64,000 bases of DNA from an uncultured Gammaproteobacteria bacterium. Its GTDB lineage: Bacteria > Pseudomonadota > Gammaproteobacteria > HK1. The DNA is taken from NCBI GenBank assembly GCA_958295835.1, contig OY282378.1, positions 2,373,001 through 2,437,000 on the forward strand. The letters run 5' to 3'. The notes under the pieces were generated by a model that ran no database searches, was not told the origin of the DNA, and was given only the letters and a program-made list of their open reading frames with translations. The position numbers were made by a program, and so were the translations under genes. Shown in pieces: positions 38,551 to 48,142 of the stretch (positions are counted from its first letter, which is position 1; each line of letters starts with the position of its first letter).

Positions 38551-39563
38551 GAACGAGAGCCGAATCGATCGACGCCGGCGAGGTTCCGGTGATCGACATC
38601 GCCCCCTTGCGCGACGGCACCGACCCGGCCGGGGTCGGAGTCGAGCTTGCACGGGCCGCCACCGAGGTCGGCTTCCTCTATGTGCGGAATCACGGGGTGG
38701 GCGTTGCCCTCGTCGAGCGGGCGCGGCGCGCGGCGCTGGAGTTCTTCCGGCTGCCGGAGGAGGCCAAGCGCGAGGCCGGTACGAACCGGTTCCACCATGG
38801 CTACCTCAAGCCCGGCTCGACGCAGATGTACGACGGCGCCAGGCTCGATCTCAAGGAGAGCTTCAACTGGGGCGTCGAGCTCGATGGCGAGGCCGGCGCC
38901 GAGCCCGCTGCCAAGCTCGGCGTTGGGCCGGGTGTCGGGCCGGGCGCTGAAGGCCCATCGGAGAACCCTCTCCTCGGGCCGAACGTGTGGCCGGCGGCGA
39001 TGCCGGACCTCAAGCCTGCCGTCTATCCCTGCTTCGAGGCGGCGAGCGCTTGCGCGGAAGATCTGCTGCGGGGCTTCGCGCTCGGCGCCGGTCTCGACGC
39101 GGAGCATTTCATCCGGCTCCGCGACCGGCCCCTGAGCCGGGGATCGCTCCAGTACTATCCTCCGCAGCCGGACGACGCCGCGGAGGATCAGTTCGGCGTG
39201 GCCCCGCACACCGATTTCGGCGTGCTCACCGTGCTCTGCCAGGATGAGATCGGAGGGCTGGAGATCCAGCGGCGCAACGGCTCATGGGCCGCGATGCCGC
39301 CGATCCCCGGCACCCTCGTCGTCAACATCGGCGATCTGCTCGAACGCTGGTCGAACCGCCGATACCGTTCCACCGTGCACCGCGTGATCAACGCCAGCGG
39401 CCGGGAGCGCCTCTCGCTGGTGCTCGCCTACGATCCGAACTTCGAGACCCTGGTCGACCCGCGGGCGTTCTGCGCGGAAGGCGAGACGCCGCACGACGCC
39501 CCCATCACCTGCGGCGACTACCTGCTGTGGCGGTTCGCGAAGGCGTTCTCGTACCGCCGGTGA
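38541..39563 (+). CDS. 2-oxoglutarate/Fe(II) oxygenase, isopenicillin N synthase-like
   Basis: A 340-residue non-heme iron oxygenase of the isopenicillin N synthase/2OG family. DIOX_N region VPVIDIAPLR is at the start; iron ligands are H and D in APHTDFGVLTVL and the distal H in RYRSTVHRVI, with R in GRERLSL binding 2-oxoglutarate. GTG 38541 is chosen as the first codon before the domain; the duplicated leader lies just upstream. A Gly/Pro-rich insert (GVGPGVGPGAEGPSENPL) interrupts residues near 130-145. Substrate unknown, likely in the same pathway as the flanking dehydrogenases. Confidence 0.85.
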   Translation: MALRTRAESIDAGEVPVIDIAPLRDGTDPAGVGVELARAATEVGFLYVRNHGVGVALVERARRAALEFFRLPEEAKREAGTNRFHHGYLKPGSTQMYDGARLDLKESFNWGVELDGEAGAEPAAKLGVGPGVGPGAEGPSENPLLGPNVWPAAMPDLKPAVYPCFEAASACAEDLLRGFALGAGLDAEHFIRLRDRPLSRGSLQYYPPQPDDAAEDQFGVAPHTDFGVLTVLCQDEIGGLEIQRRNGSWAAMPPIPGTLVVNIGDLLERWSNRRYRSTVHRVINASGRERLSLVLAYDPNFETLVDPRAFCAEGETPHDAPITCGDYLLWRFAKAFSYRR

Positions 39564-39673
39564 AGGGGGCTCGCAAGAACGGCTCGTCCGCCGGTGGCGT
39601 GGCGCCCCGCGGAGCCGTTTCGCATCGCCGGGGACGCGGCGGCTCGCGACAGCGTGACTCGTACCGCCGCCGA

Positions 39674-39879
39674 TACCGCCGGTGACGAGTGGTGGCCGAT
39701 CGCGCATCCGTCAACGGTCACACCCCTACCGCCGGTGACGAGTGGTGGCCGATCGCGCACCCGCCAACGGTCACTCCCCCGTGGCGTCCGCGAAGCGGCG
39801 CCTCCCCGGATTGGAGCGGCAACATCGGTCGCTCCAAGAATGCGGTGACGCCCCCGTGGCGTCCGTGAAGCAGCGCTTC
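39674..39879 (+). repeat. Two tandem duplications upstream of soxB
   Basis: A 53-base unit (TACCGCCGGTGACGAGTGG...) is repeated at 39674 and 39727. Next to it, CCCCCGTGGCGTCCG.GAAG occurs at 39776 and 39851, period 75 bases (in frame), the second copy containing the soxB start. The stretch 39564-39864 has no gene; part of the first unit echoes the end of the 2OG oxygenase gene (TACCGCCGGTGA). Confidence 0.8.
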
Positions 39880-41112
39880 TCGATCTTCTCGCTGCTGCGC
39901 AACGCGCTCGGCTACCGGGCGGGCTGGCAGCGGATGTGGCGCAGTCCCGAGCCGAAGCGCCGCTACGACGTGGTGATCATCGGTGGCGGCGGGCACGGGC
40001 TCGGCGCCGGGTACTATCTGGCGAGGGACCACGGCATTCGCAACGTGGCGGTGATCGAGAAGGGCTGGCTCGGCGGCGGCAACACCGCCCGCAACACCAT
40101 GACCATCCGCTCGAACTACGTCCGTCCGCCGAGCGTGCCGTTCCACGAGGGGTCGATGGCCCTCTATCGTGAGCTCTCGCGCGAGCTCGGCTACAACCTG
40201 ATGGTGAGCCGGCGCGGAATGCTCTCGTTCCTGCAAAGCTCCCAGGCCGCGCGCACCGCGGCGCGGATGGCCAACACCATGCACGTCTACGGCGCGAAGT
40301 ACGAGCTCATCGGCGTCGAGGAGATCAAGCGCCGGCTGCCGATCTTCCGCCCACCGCCGCGCCCGCGCCTGGAGGTGCTCGGTGGGGTCTACCAGCCCGA
40401 GGCGATGATGGCCCGCCACGACGCGGTCGCATGGGGCTTCGCGCGCATGGCCGACGCGCACGGCGTCGACATCATCCAGAACTGCGAGGTGACCGGCATC
40501 CGGCGCGACAGCGGCCGCGTGACCGGGGTGGAGACGACACGCGGCGTGATCGAGGCGGAGAAGGTCGGCATGGCGGTGGCCGGCCACGGCAGCGTGGTGG
40601 CGGCGATGGCCGGGCTCCGGCTGCCGATCGAGGTCCAGCCGTTGCAAGCGTGGGTCTCGGAGCCGGTCAAGCCGGTGTTCGACGAGATCCTCGTCTTCAG
40701 CGGCTACGGCTGCTACATGATGCAGTCCGACAAGGGCGAGCTGGTGATCGGCGGACCGACCGATCCGTATCCGTCCTACGCGCAGCGCGGCTCCTTCCGA
40801 ACCATCGAGCAGGTCACCGCGGCGGTGCTGGAGATGTTTCCGATCTTCTCCCGCATGAAGCTTCTGCGGCACTGGGCGGGCATGCTCGACATCGTCTACG
40901 ACGGCAGCCCGATCATCTCGAAGACGCCGCTGCGCGGCTTCTACGTGGACGTCGCGGGCGCCGGCGGCTTCAAGACCACCCCGATGGCGGCACGGATGCA
41001 CGCGTGGCTGATCGCGAAGGACGAGCCGCACGCGCTGATCCGGGACTTCGGCCTCGACCGCTTCGCACGCGGCCGTCTCGTGCCCGAGGGCGGGGTCTCG
41101 TTCAACCGGTGA
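39865..41112 (+). CDS. soxB: Sarcosine oxidase beta subunit
   Basis: The FAD-carrying beta subunit of heterotetrameric sarcosine oxidase, 415 residues. It oxidises N-methylglycine to glycine, passing the methyl to tetrahydrofolate with the other subunits. The N-terminus KQRFSIFSLLRNALGYRAGW is typical, the FAD fold is YDVVIIGGGGHGLGAGYYLA, and GGGNTARNTMTIRSNY and the flavin-linking region follow. GTG 39865 fits the usual start; GTG 39856 is possible. First of four sox genes, preceded by duplicated leader sequence. Confidence 0.93.
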   Translation: MKQRFSIFSLLRNALGYRAGWQRMWRSPEPKRRYDVVIIGGGGHGLGAGYYLARDHGIRNVAVIEKGWLGGGNTARNTMTIRSNYVRPPSVPFHEGSMALYRELSRELGYNLMVSRRGMLSFLQSSQAARTAARMANTMHVYGAKYELIGVEEIKRRLPIFRPPPRPRLEVLGGVYQPEAMMARHDAVAWGFARMADAHGVDIIQNCEVTGIRRDSGRVTGVETTRGVIEAEKVGMAVAGHGSVVAAMAGLRLPIEVQPLQAWVSEPVKPVFDEILVFSGYGCYMMQSDKGELVIGGPTDPYPSYAQRGSFRTIEQVTAAVLEMFPIFSRMKLLRHWAGMLDIVYDGSPIISKTPLRGFYVDVAGAGGFKTTPMAARMHAWLIAKDEPHALIRDFGLDRFARGRLVPEGGVSFNR

Positions 41113-41185
41113 CCGTCGCCACCGTCAATCGACGACCGCCGGCCGCGGCCGGTCGTAGCGCCCGGCCGCCGATGGAGACGGACCG

Positions 41186-41443
41186 TTGATCCTCATCCCC
41201 TGCCCGCACTGCGGCCCCCGCAACGAGGACGAGTTCGTGTGCTGGAGCGAAGTCGTGCCGAGGCCCGCGGACCCGGACGCGCTCTCCGACGCCGAGTGGA
41301 CCGACTACGTCTACAACCACGCCAACCTGAAGGGTCCGGTGCGGGAGCAGTGGTGGCATGAGCACGGCTGCCGGCGCTGGATCGTCGTCGAGCGCAACAC
41401 CCTGACCCACGAGGTCATCCGGGCGGAGCCGGCTCGGCGATGA
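41186..41443 (+). CDS. soxD: Sarcosine oxidase delta subunit
   Basis: The 85-residue zinc-binding delta subunit of sarcosine oxidase. ILIPCPHCGPRNEDEFVCWS carries the first two cysteines of the zinc site and HGCRRWIVVERNTLTHEV the C-terminal part. It starts with TTG 41186; no ATG is available in frame near the domain start. It lies between soxB and soxA, as in other genomes, but an antisense gene now separates it from soxA. Confidence 0.93.
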   Translation: MILIPCPHCGPRNEDEFVCWSEVVPRPADPDALSDAEWTDYVYNHANLKGPVREQWWHEHGCRRWIVVERNTLTHEVIRAEPARR

Positions 41444-41774
41444 GCCGCCCGAACGTGTCGAGTCGATGACGTCGTCGCCCTCCTCGACCGCGGGCCTGGA
41501 GCGATCAACGGGGAAGAGACCCTGGTCGGGATCGGCGAAGAAGAGGACGCAGCCGGATGACCGCCCCCTGGCTCGTTCGAGCCATCGATGCCGCTTGCGG
41601 TCACGGACCCGAGCTCCGGCGACGTCGAGAGGCTCGGGGACAAGGACGGCATTGCCGGGACTGCCGGGACTGCCGGGGGCCGGTCGATCGACCGTGGCCC
41701 GGGTCGCAAGCCCCGAACGCGCGGACGCTACGCCCATCCCGGCGGACGGGACCACGCCGACAAGGTGGGGCGGC
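41444..41774. other. Geneless interval after soxD
   Basis: No supported gene in 331 bases. A short GGGACTGCC repeat occurs near 41660. The sequence has coding-like GC but no frame with family similarity that I can recognise. Confidence 0.4.
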
Positions 41775-42380
41775 TCAGCCGCCGCCCGCCGTCAGGGACT
41801 CGGGATGGGGGAGATCCTCGATCCCGACCCCCGCCGCGAGCATGTCCTCGATCACCCCGTCTTCGATCTCGATCCCCAGCGCCTCGTTGAAGCGGTTGAA
41901 GAAGCCGCACAGGGTGGCGCGAAGCGTCAGCTCCACGATCTGCTCCTCGCTGAAGTGCGTCTTGAGCCGCTGCACCATCGCGGCCGGCAGGCGCCGCGCG
42001 TCTTCCGTGACCGCGGCCGCGTAGTCGCGCACCAGGGTGTCCACCTCGTCGAATCCCGGCACCTCGGGGTCGAGGATGGCGGCCACACTCGCCGGATCGA
42101 GCCCCTGCCCGACCAGCCGGGGCGCGTGATGGGCCACGCAGTAGGTGCACTCGTTCGCCCTGGAGACAGTGACCAGCGCGATCTCGAGATAGCGTTTCGG
42201 CAGGACGGCTTCGTCGGCGAGCTCCAGCAGCATGCCCATCACGTGCCGCAGGGCCGGCGCCCGGTGGGCAAAGACCTTCACCTGGTTCAGAAACGGCCCG
42301 TAGGATTCGGCGTAGCGCCGGTAGACGGGTTGAAGGTCCGCGGGAACCTCGTCGATTTCGATGTCGCGTACTCGTGCCAT
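41775..42380 (-). CDS. Carboxymuconolactone decarboxylase/AhpD-like protein
   Basis: A 201-residue member of the carboxymuconolactone decarboxylase family. The CMD motif is NECTYCVAHHAPRL, with the C-x-x-C and nearby histidines of the AhpD-type peroxidase core. Such proteins detoxify peroxides or act in ring cleavage. ATG 42380 is used because the frame upstream is unrelated. It is antisense to, and wedged between, soxD and soxA, so it interrupts an operon that is usually continuous. A peroxide role would suit sarcosine oxidase, which makes H2O2; inference. Confidence 0.87.
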   Translation of the reverse strand: MARVRDIEIDEVPADLQPVYRRYAESYGPFLNQVKVFAHRAPALRHVMGMLLELADEAVLPKRYLEIALVTVSRANECTYCVAHHAPRLVGQGLDPASVAAILDPEVPGFDEVDTLVRDYAAAVTEDARRLPAAMVQRLKTHFSEEQIVELTLRATLCGFFNRFNEALGIEIEDGVIEDMLAAGVGIEDLPHPESLTAGGG

Positions 42381-42483
42381 GGGTCCGGTGCCGGTGACCT
42401 GGATTCGCGCAAGTCTAATATCCGCCACGGTGTTCCGACACCTCCGAATCCGTTCCGGGACGCAGCCGGGTTCTGCGGCGCCC

Positions 42484-45462
42484 ATGCCTGAAAATCGCCC
42501 ACAACGATCACGGCTCGCCGCGGGCGGTACCCTCATCGACCGTTCGCGCCTGCTCCGCTTCCGGTTCAACGGGACGGAGTACGAGGGCCATCCCGGCGAC
42601 ACCCTCGCTTCCGCCCTGATCGCCAACGGCGTGCGCCTGGTCGGCCGCAGCTTCAAGTACCACCGCCCGCGAGGGATCGTCAGCGCCGGGGCCGAGGAGC
42701 CCAACGCCGTCGTGCAGCTCGACGGTGAAGACGACGAGCCCAACGTGAGGGCGACGACCCTGCCGCTCCGGGAGGGCTTGAGCGCACGCAGCGTCAACTG
42801 CTGGCCGAGCGTCGGCTTCGACCTGGCCGCGATCATCGACCGGCTCTCGCCGTTGCTCCCGGCCGGGTTCTACTACAAGACGTTCATGGGGTGGCCCGGC
42901 GGGTGGAGCTTCTACGGGCCGCTCGTGCGTCGCATGGCGGGCCTCGGGATCGCGCCCCGCCGCCCGGATCCCCGCGCCTGCGAGAAGCGTTTCCACCATT
43001 GCGACGTGCTGGTCGCGGGGGCGGGTCCGGCGGGTCTTCAGGCGGCGCTGGCCGCGGCGCGCGGCGGCGCCCGGGTGATGATCGCGGATGACGGACCGGC
43101 GCCAGGGGGAATGCTCCTCGACGGCGTGGCGGAGGTCGGAGGGCGTCCGGCGGCCGAGTGGGCGGCGGGCGTGGCGGCGGAGCTCGATTCGCTCCCGAAC
43201 GTCGTCCGGCTCGACCGGGCCACCGTCGCCGGCTACTACGACCACAACCTGCTCACGGTGGTCGAGTCGGCGCCCCGGCAACCCTGGATCGACGAGCGCC
43301 TGTGGAAGGTGCGGGCGCGGCGCGTGGTGCTGGCGACGGGTGCGGCGGAGCGCCCCTTGGTGTTCGCCGACAACGACCGGCCCGGGGTGATGCCGGCGTC
43401 CGCGGCGCTCGTCTGCGTATGCCGCTACGCGGTGCGTCCGGGCGCCCGGGCGGTTGCCGTCACCAACAACAACTCGACGTACCGCACGGTCCTGGAGCTG
43501 GTGGAGGCGGGGATCGAGGTGCCGATGCTCGCCGACGTCCGCGCCCGGCCTCCCGCGGCGCTGGTCGCCGAGCTCGCCGCGCGCGGGGTCGAGGTGCTGC
43601 GCGGCCATGCGGTCGTCGGCGTCGCCGGGGTCCGCGCCGTGAAGGCGGCCTGGGTCGCGCCGCCGGACCGGCCTGCCGGTGGCCGCCGCGTCGCTTGCGA
43701 TCTGGTCCTGTGCTCGGGCGGCTGGAGCCCTCGCATCCATCTGCACTCGCAGTCCGGGGCGCGTCCGGCGTACGACTCGGACCACGCCTGCTTCGTGCCC
43801 GGAGACAGCGTCCAGGCGGAGTGCAGCGCCGGGGCGTGCAGCGGCACGTTCGGTCTCCGGGCGGCCCTGGAGCAGGGATGGCGGGCCGGGGCCGAGGCGT
43901 GCGCTGCGCTCGGCTTCGTCCCGCCGGCAGCGAGCGTGCCCTCATGCGCCGATGACCCGCCCCTGGACATCGAGCCATGCTGGGAGATCCCCTCGTCCCG
44001 CCCGCGGGCCAAGGCGTTCGTCGATCTGGCGAACGACGTGACGGCCGAGGACATCCGGATCGCCGAGCAGGAGGGCTTTCGCTCGGTGGAGCACGTGAAA
44101 CGCTACACGACGGCGGGGATGGGCACCGATCAGGGCAAGCTCGGCAACGTCAACGCGATCGGCATCCTCTCCGAGACGCTCTCCCAGGCGCCGGACGCGG
44201 TTGGCACCACGAGCTACCGGCCGCCGTACACCCCGGTGAGCTTCGGGGTCATCGCCGGAAAGGAGAGGGGCGAGCTGGTGTTGCCCGCGCGGCGAACCGC
44301 GCTCACCGATCGGATCGAGGAGGCCGGGGCGGTGATGTTCGAAGCCGGCGCCGGCTACCGGCGGCCGAGCTGCTTCCCGCGTGGCGGCGAGAGCGTGGCG
44401 GAAGCCATCGCGCGCGAGGCGCTGGCGTGCCGGACCGCGGCCGGGATGTACGACGGCTCGCCGCTCGGGAAGTTCGAGCTCCACGGCCCGGACGTGGCCG
44501 CCTTTCTCAACCGGGTCTACACCAACCGCTGGGACGATCTGGCCGTCGGCCGGGGCCGGTTCGGCTGGATGCTCCGCGAGGACGGCCGGCTTCTCGACGA
44601 CGGCATCACCTTCCGTCTCGGCGAGGACCACTGGTGGACGTTCGCCGGCACCGGCGCGGCAGGTCACGTGCACAGGCACCTCGAGAGGCTGCTCCAGCTC
44701 GTATGGCCGGAGCTGAAGGTGTATCTCACGGTCGTCACCTCGCAATGGACCAACGTCTGCGTATGCGGGCCGAAGGCGAGGGCGGTGCTGGAGGGCGCCG
44801 GGACCGGCGCGAGCCTCGCGCCGGATGCGTTCCCGTTCATGGCGATGCGGGAGATGACGGTGGCGGGGATCCCCGCGCGGGTCGCGAGGGCCGGCTACAC
44901 GGGCGAGCTCAGCTTCGAGGTCAACGTCCCGGCCCGGCACGGGGTGCGCCTGTGGGAGGCGCTGACGGAAGCCGGGGAGCCGTTCGGGCTGGCCCTGGCC
45001 GGCTCGGAGGCGAGCATGGTGATGCGCTGCGAGAAGGGCTTCGTCTCGGCCGGCTTCGAGGGCGACGGCATCGTCAACCCCTTCGACGCAGGCTGCGGCC
45101 GGGCGGTGGACATGGACAAGGGCGATTTCATCGGCCGGCGCTCGCTGGTGCGGGACCGGAACGTGGGCGGGGTGCGGCCGAACGTGGTGGGCCTGCTGCC
45201 CGAGGACCCGTCTTTCGTTCCCCCCGACGGCACGCCGCTGGTGGAAGCCGGCGCCCCCGCCGATGCGCCGCCGGTCATCGGGTACGTCTCGCAAGGCTGC
45301 CACAGCCCGAACGTCGGCCGCGCCATCGCCCTCGCGGTGCTCGACGATGGGCGGCGGCGCATCGACGGACGGATCGAGATCGCCGGGACCGGCCGGCGAG
45401 CGCCCGCGCTGGTGACCCGCCCGTGTTTCGTCGACCCCGGCGGCAGTCGGATGAGGGGCTGA
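42484..45462 (+). CDS. soxA: Sarcosine oxidase alpha subunit
   Basis: The 992-residue alpha subunit of sarcosine oxidase, carrying the NAD site and the folate-binding aminomethyltransferase (GcvT-like) half. The N-terminal ferredoxin-like region has FNGTEYEGHPGDTLASALIA, the nucleotide fold is CDVLVAGAGPAGLQAALAAA, and the GcvT part begins near GMYDGSPLGKFELHGPDVAA. ATG 42484 is chosen over an upstream start because conservation begins after it. It is followed by soxG after four bases. Intact. Confidence 0.95.
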   Translation: MPENRPQRSRLAAGGTLIDRSRLLRFRFNGTEYEGHPGDTLASALIANGVRLVGRSFKYHRPRGIVSAGAEEPNAVVQLDGEDDEPNVRATTLPLREGLSARSVNCWPSVGFDLAAIIDRLSPLLPAGFYYKTFMGWPGGWSFYGPLVRRMAGLGIAPRRPDPRACEKRFHHCDVLVAGAGPAGLQAALAAARGGARVMIADDGPAPGGMLLDGVAEVGGRPAAEWAAGVAAELDSLPNVVRLDRATVAGYYDHNLLTVVESAPRQPWIDERLWKVRARRVVLATGAAERPLVFADNDRPGVMPASAALVCVCRYAVRPGARAVAVTNNNSTYRTVLELVEAGIEVPMLADVRARPPAALVAELAARGVEVLRGHAVVGVAGVRAVKAAWVAPPDRPAGGRRVACDLVLCSGGWSPRIHLHSQSGARPAYDSDHACFVPGDSVQAECSAGACSGTFGLRAALEQGWRAGAEACAALGFVPPAASVPSCADDPPLDIEPCWEIPSSRPRAKAFVDLANDVTAEDIRIAEQEGFRSVEHVKRYTTAGMGTDQGKLGNVNAIGILSETLSQAPDAVGTTSYRPPYTPVSFGVIAGKERGELVLPARRTALTDRIEEAGAVMFEAGAGYRRPSCFPRGGESVAEAIAREALACRTAAGMYDGSPLGKFELHGPDVAAFLNRVYTNRWDDLAVGRGRFGWMLREDGRLLDDGITFRLGEDHWWTFAGTGAAGHVHRHLERLLQLVWPELKVYLTVVTSQWTNVCVCGPKARAVLEGAGTGASLAPDAFPFMAMREMTVAGIPARVARAGYTGELSFEVNVPARHGVRLWEALTEAGEPFGLALAGSEASMVMRCEKGFVSAGFEGDGIVNPFDAGCGRAVDMDKGDFIGRRSLVRDRNVGGVRPNVVGLLPEDPSFVPPDGTPLVEAGAPADAPPVIGYVSQGCHSPNVGRAIALAVLDDGRRRIDGRIEIAGTGRRAPALVTRPCFVDPGGSRMRG

Positions 45463-45466
45463 GAGG

Positions 45467-45997
45467 GTGGGTTACCAGGTCGTCGTCAGCGGCCCCGAGC
45501 GGCCGGCGCTGATCAGCCTGCGGACGAATGCCGAGGGATTGCCGGCGGTGGAGCGGGCGCTCGGCCTCACCGCGCCGCGGCCGGCCGGGCTCGTGTCGAG
45601 CAGAGGCTCCGTCACGGTGTTCGGCCTCGGGCCGGACGAATGGCTGATCCGGACCGGGCCGCACGAGGAAGAAGACTGGTTCGCGAAGCTGGTCGAGGCG
45701 ACCGCCGCCACGTTCAGCGCCGTGGTGCTGGTCTCCGATGCCTGGCGCGTCTTCACGATCGCGGGTCCCGAAACCCTCGAAGTGCTCGCCCAGTCGACCG
45801 GTGTGGACGTCCATCCGTCCGCATGTCCGACCGGCCGCGCCCTGCGCGCCGCGTTCGCCGGAACGAGCGCGCTGATCCACCGCATCGACGATCGGCCGGC
45901 GTTCGACGTGTACGTCGACGCCGCGCTTGCCCGGTACGCGGGCCGATGGATCGAGTCCGCGATCGGCGCCGTTGTCCGCACCGGCTCGCTGGCGTAG
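45467..45997 (+). CDS. soxG: Sarcosine oxidase gamma subunit
   Basis: The 176-residue gamma subunit of sarcosine oxidase. The C-terminal half, AFAGTSALIHRIDDRPAFDV YVDAALARYAGRW, is the conserved GcvT-like segment of SoxG. GTG 45467 lies four bases after the soxA stop, with GAGAGG just upstream, so translation is coupled. It completes soxBDAG. The first 40 residues are poorly conserved, as is usual. Confidence 0.88.
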   Translation: MGYQVVVSGPERPALISLRTNAEGLPAVERALGLTAPRPAGLVSSRGSVTVFGLGPDEWLIRTGPHEEEDWFAKLVEATAATFSAVVLVSDAWRVFTIAGPETLEVLAQSTGVDVHPSACPTGRALRAAFAGTSALIHRIDDRPAFDVYVDAALARYAGRWIESAIGAVVRTGSLA

Positions 45998-46007
45998 AGT
46001 CGATCGC

Positions 46008-46292
46008 ATGAGCCGCCAACCCGAGCCGCCGCCCGGATGGGTGTATCCGGGCGAACCCGCCAAGCTCGCCCGGCCTGTCCGACCCGATGCCATGTCCGGC
46101 AACGGACGCCAGCCGGAGCCGCCGATCGACCGCGTCGCCACGCAGGCCGCCCTGGACACCGCGCGCGCCGACCTTTCCGCTGCCCAGATCGCCGCGCGGG
46201 TCAGCCGTGGCCGAGACCGCATCGCGGCTCAGGCGCGTGTGAGGGAGGCCGGCGCGAGTGTTCGGCGGTTCCGAGCCGTCCTCGCGCGCTGA
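46008..46292 (+). CDS. Hypothetical 94-residue protein
   Basis: A possible small gene between soxG and the liv genes. It reads MSRQPEPPPGWVYPGEPAKL at the start and repeats a similar phrase (GNGRQPEPPIDRVATQAALD) about 28 residues later, then a charged helical segment. No family is recognised. Codon use fits neighbours and it fits between genes with 10-12 base spacing, but the internal echo could also be another gene-start duplication. Treat as doubtful. Confidence 0.35.
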   Translation: MSRQPEPPPGWVYPGEPAKLARPVRPDAMSGNGRQPEPPIDRVATQAALDTARADLSAAQIAARVSRGRDRIAAQARVREAGASVRRFRAVLAR

Positions 46293-46304
46293 GCCTCGGT
46301 CCTC

Positions 46305-47099
46305 GTGCAGCAATCAGGGACGGACGAAACGGATCAGGGGACGGGTGAGTCGTTGACCGGGACGTCGACCGGGCACGGGCCGGTATTCGAGATCGTCGAG
46401 GGCAGCGTCGCGTTCGGCGGCAACCAGGCGCTGGACTCGGTGTCCTTCTCGATGGCGAAAGGCCAGCTCGTCGGCCTGATCGGCCCGAACGGCTCCGGCA
46501 AGACCACGTTGCTGAACGCGACCAGCGGCATCTACCCCCTCGACTCGGGCGCGATCCGGTTCGAGGGCAGACCGATCGAGAAGGCGCCACCGCACCGGAT
46601 CGCCCGCGCCGGCATTGCCCGCACCTTCCAGATCGCGCGGATCTTTCCGCGCATGACGGCGCTGGAGAACATGCTCACCCCGGGCTTCACGACCCGCGAT
46701 GCCCGCTCCGACGACCGGACCACCCTGATCCGGCGGGCGAAGGAGTACCTGGACTTCCTCGACATCGCCGATTTCGCCGACGAGCAGGCGGCCGATCTGT
46801 CCGGCGGGCAGCGCATGCTGCTCCAGTTCGCCCGGGCGCTGATGCTGAAGCCACGGCTGATGCTGCTCGACGAGCCCTTCGGCGGGATCCACCCCCTCCT
46901 GGTCGAGCGCATCCTCGGCCGCATCCGCGATCTGCGCAGCCAGGGCATCGACTTCATCGTCGTCAGCCACGACCTGCCGGCGATCATGGGCCTCGCCACG
47001 CGGATCGTGGTGCTGGCCAACGGACGGCTGATCGCCGACGGCGCCCCGGCCGAGGTCCGCGAGGACCCCGGCGTCATCGAAGCCTATCTGGGGGGCTGA
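46305..47099 (+). CDS. livG: Branched-chain amino acid-type ABC transporter ATPase
   Basis: A 264-residue ATPase of the LivG type. Walker A is GLIGPNGSGKTTLLN, the ABC signature LSGGQRMLL and Walker B LMLLDEPFGG, with the LivG-specific FP.MTALENML segment. It uses ATP to drive import by LivHM. GTG 46305 is the first start; a shorter start is possible since the domain begins near residue 27. The substrate could be a branched-chain amino acid or, given the neighbouring catabolic genes, another amino compound. Confidence 0.92.
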   Translation: MQQSGTDETDQGTGESLTGTSTGHGPVFEIVEGSVAFGGNQALDSVSFSMAKGQLVGLIGPNGSGKTTLLNATSGIYPLDSGAIRFEGRPIEKAPPHRIARAGIARTFQIARIFPRMTALENMLTPGFTTRDARSDDRTTLIRRAKEYLDFLDIADFADEQAADLSGGQRMLLQFARALMLKPRLMLLDEPFGGIHPLLVERILGRIRDLRSQGIDFIVVSHDLPAIMGLATRIVVLANGRLIADGAPAEVREDPGVIEAYLGG

Positions 47100-47110
47100 G
47101 GGGATCGACG

Positions 47111-47824
47111 ATGCTCAGCGCGCACAACATCGTGGCCGGCTACGTCGATGAGATCGACATCCTGCAGAACGTCTCCATCGACGTCGAGCAGGAACGGATC
47201 ACCTCGGTGATCGGGCCGAACGGCTCGGGCAAGTCCACCCTGATGCGGGTGATCTGCGGCTTCCTCAAGCCGAAGTCGGGGCAGGTGCTGTGGGACGGGA
47301 CGGACCTCACCGGATGCCCCGACCACGGCATGGCCGCCCTCGGCATCTGCTACCTGCCCCAGGAGCGGACCGTGTTCCCGCACCTCACGGTGGAGCAGAA
47401 CGTCCGCCTCGGCGCCTGGACCTTCCGCCGCGACAAGGCGCGGATCGGACGCGAGCTGGAGCGGGTCTACGGCCTGTTCCCGCTCATGCGGGAGCGGCGC
47501 GGGTCGAAGGCCGGCGACCTGTCCGGGGGGATGCAGAAGATCCTGGAGGTCGCCCGCGGCATGATGATCAGCCCCCGGATCCTGATCTGCGACGAGCCGA
47601 CGGTCGGTCTCGCGCCGATCATCGCACGGGAGGTGTACGACACGATCGAGCGCCTGCGGGAGGACGGCCTGACCATCCTCCTCGTCGACCAGAACGTGCG
47701 CGAGGCGATCCGCATCGGCGATCGCGTCTACGTGCTGGAGGTCGGGCAGAACAAGGTCAGCGGCACGAAGGCCGAGTTCGAAACCAACCTGCACGACATG
47801 ATCAAGGACTGGCTCCAGATATGA
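47111..47824 (+). CDS. livF: Branched-chain amino acid-type ABC transporter ATPase, second
   Basis: A 237-residue LivF-type ATPase that pairs with LivG. Walker A is VIGPNGSGKSTLM, the LivF hallmark YLPQERTVFPHLTVEQNV is present, the signature reads DLSGGMQKIL and Walker B ILICDEPTVGLAP. ATG 47111 lies 11 bases after the livG stop. The stretch 47825-48120 that follows has no gene but would contain the leader of the next gene. Confidence 0.93.
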   Translation: MLSAHNIVAGYVDEIDILQNVSIDVEQERITSVIGPNGSGKSTLMRVICGFLKPKSGQVLWDGTDLTGCPDHGMAALGICYLPQERTVFPHLTVEQNVRLGAWTFRRDKARIGRELERVYGLFPLMRERRGSKAGDLSGGMQKILEVARGMMISPRILICDEPTVGLAPIIAREVYDTIERLREDGLTILLVDQNVREAIRIGDRVYVLEVGQNKVSGTKAEFETNLHDMIKDWLQI

Positions 47825-48106
47825 ATGACGGCCTCCACGGTTGCATCGAAGTGACGGCACGACCGACGGTCGATGCTGCGTTTGAAGGAGTGCCGACACG
47901 GCCTGCCAATGTCGCTCAGGCCGACTTCCGGTGCACGCAAGCGACGTGGGGGGTTCCATTGAAACACTGTGAAATACGGCATCGTCCGGCAATCCGTACA
48001 ATCATTGGTGCGGCTGCGGGATGACTTCCGGGTGACGGCTTCACCGGCCGGCCGGGAAAGAGAGGCCGCCGGTGGAAACTTCATGTACGGTGAACGACCA
48101 TTGAAA

Positions 48107-48142
48107 CGGAGGACGAGGCAATGACGGAGGACAAGACGATGA
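48107..48142 (+). promoter_or_regulatory. Duplicated ribosome-site/start unit of livK-like gene
   Basis: Two adjacent 18-base units, CGGAGGACGAGGCAATGA at 48107-48124 and CGGAGGACAAGACGATGA at 48125-48142, each carry a GGAGG and an ATG (48121 and 48139). Because the period is 18, both starts are in frame and give proteins differing by six residues before the signal peptide. The downstream start is equally good. Confidence 0.75.
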
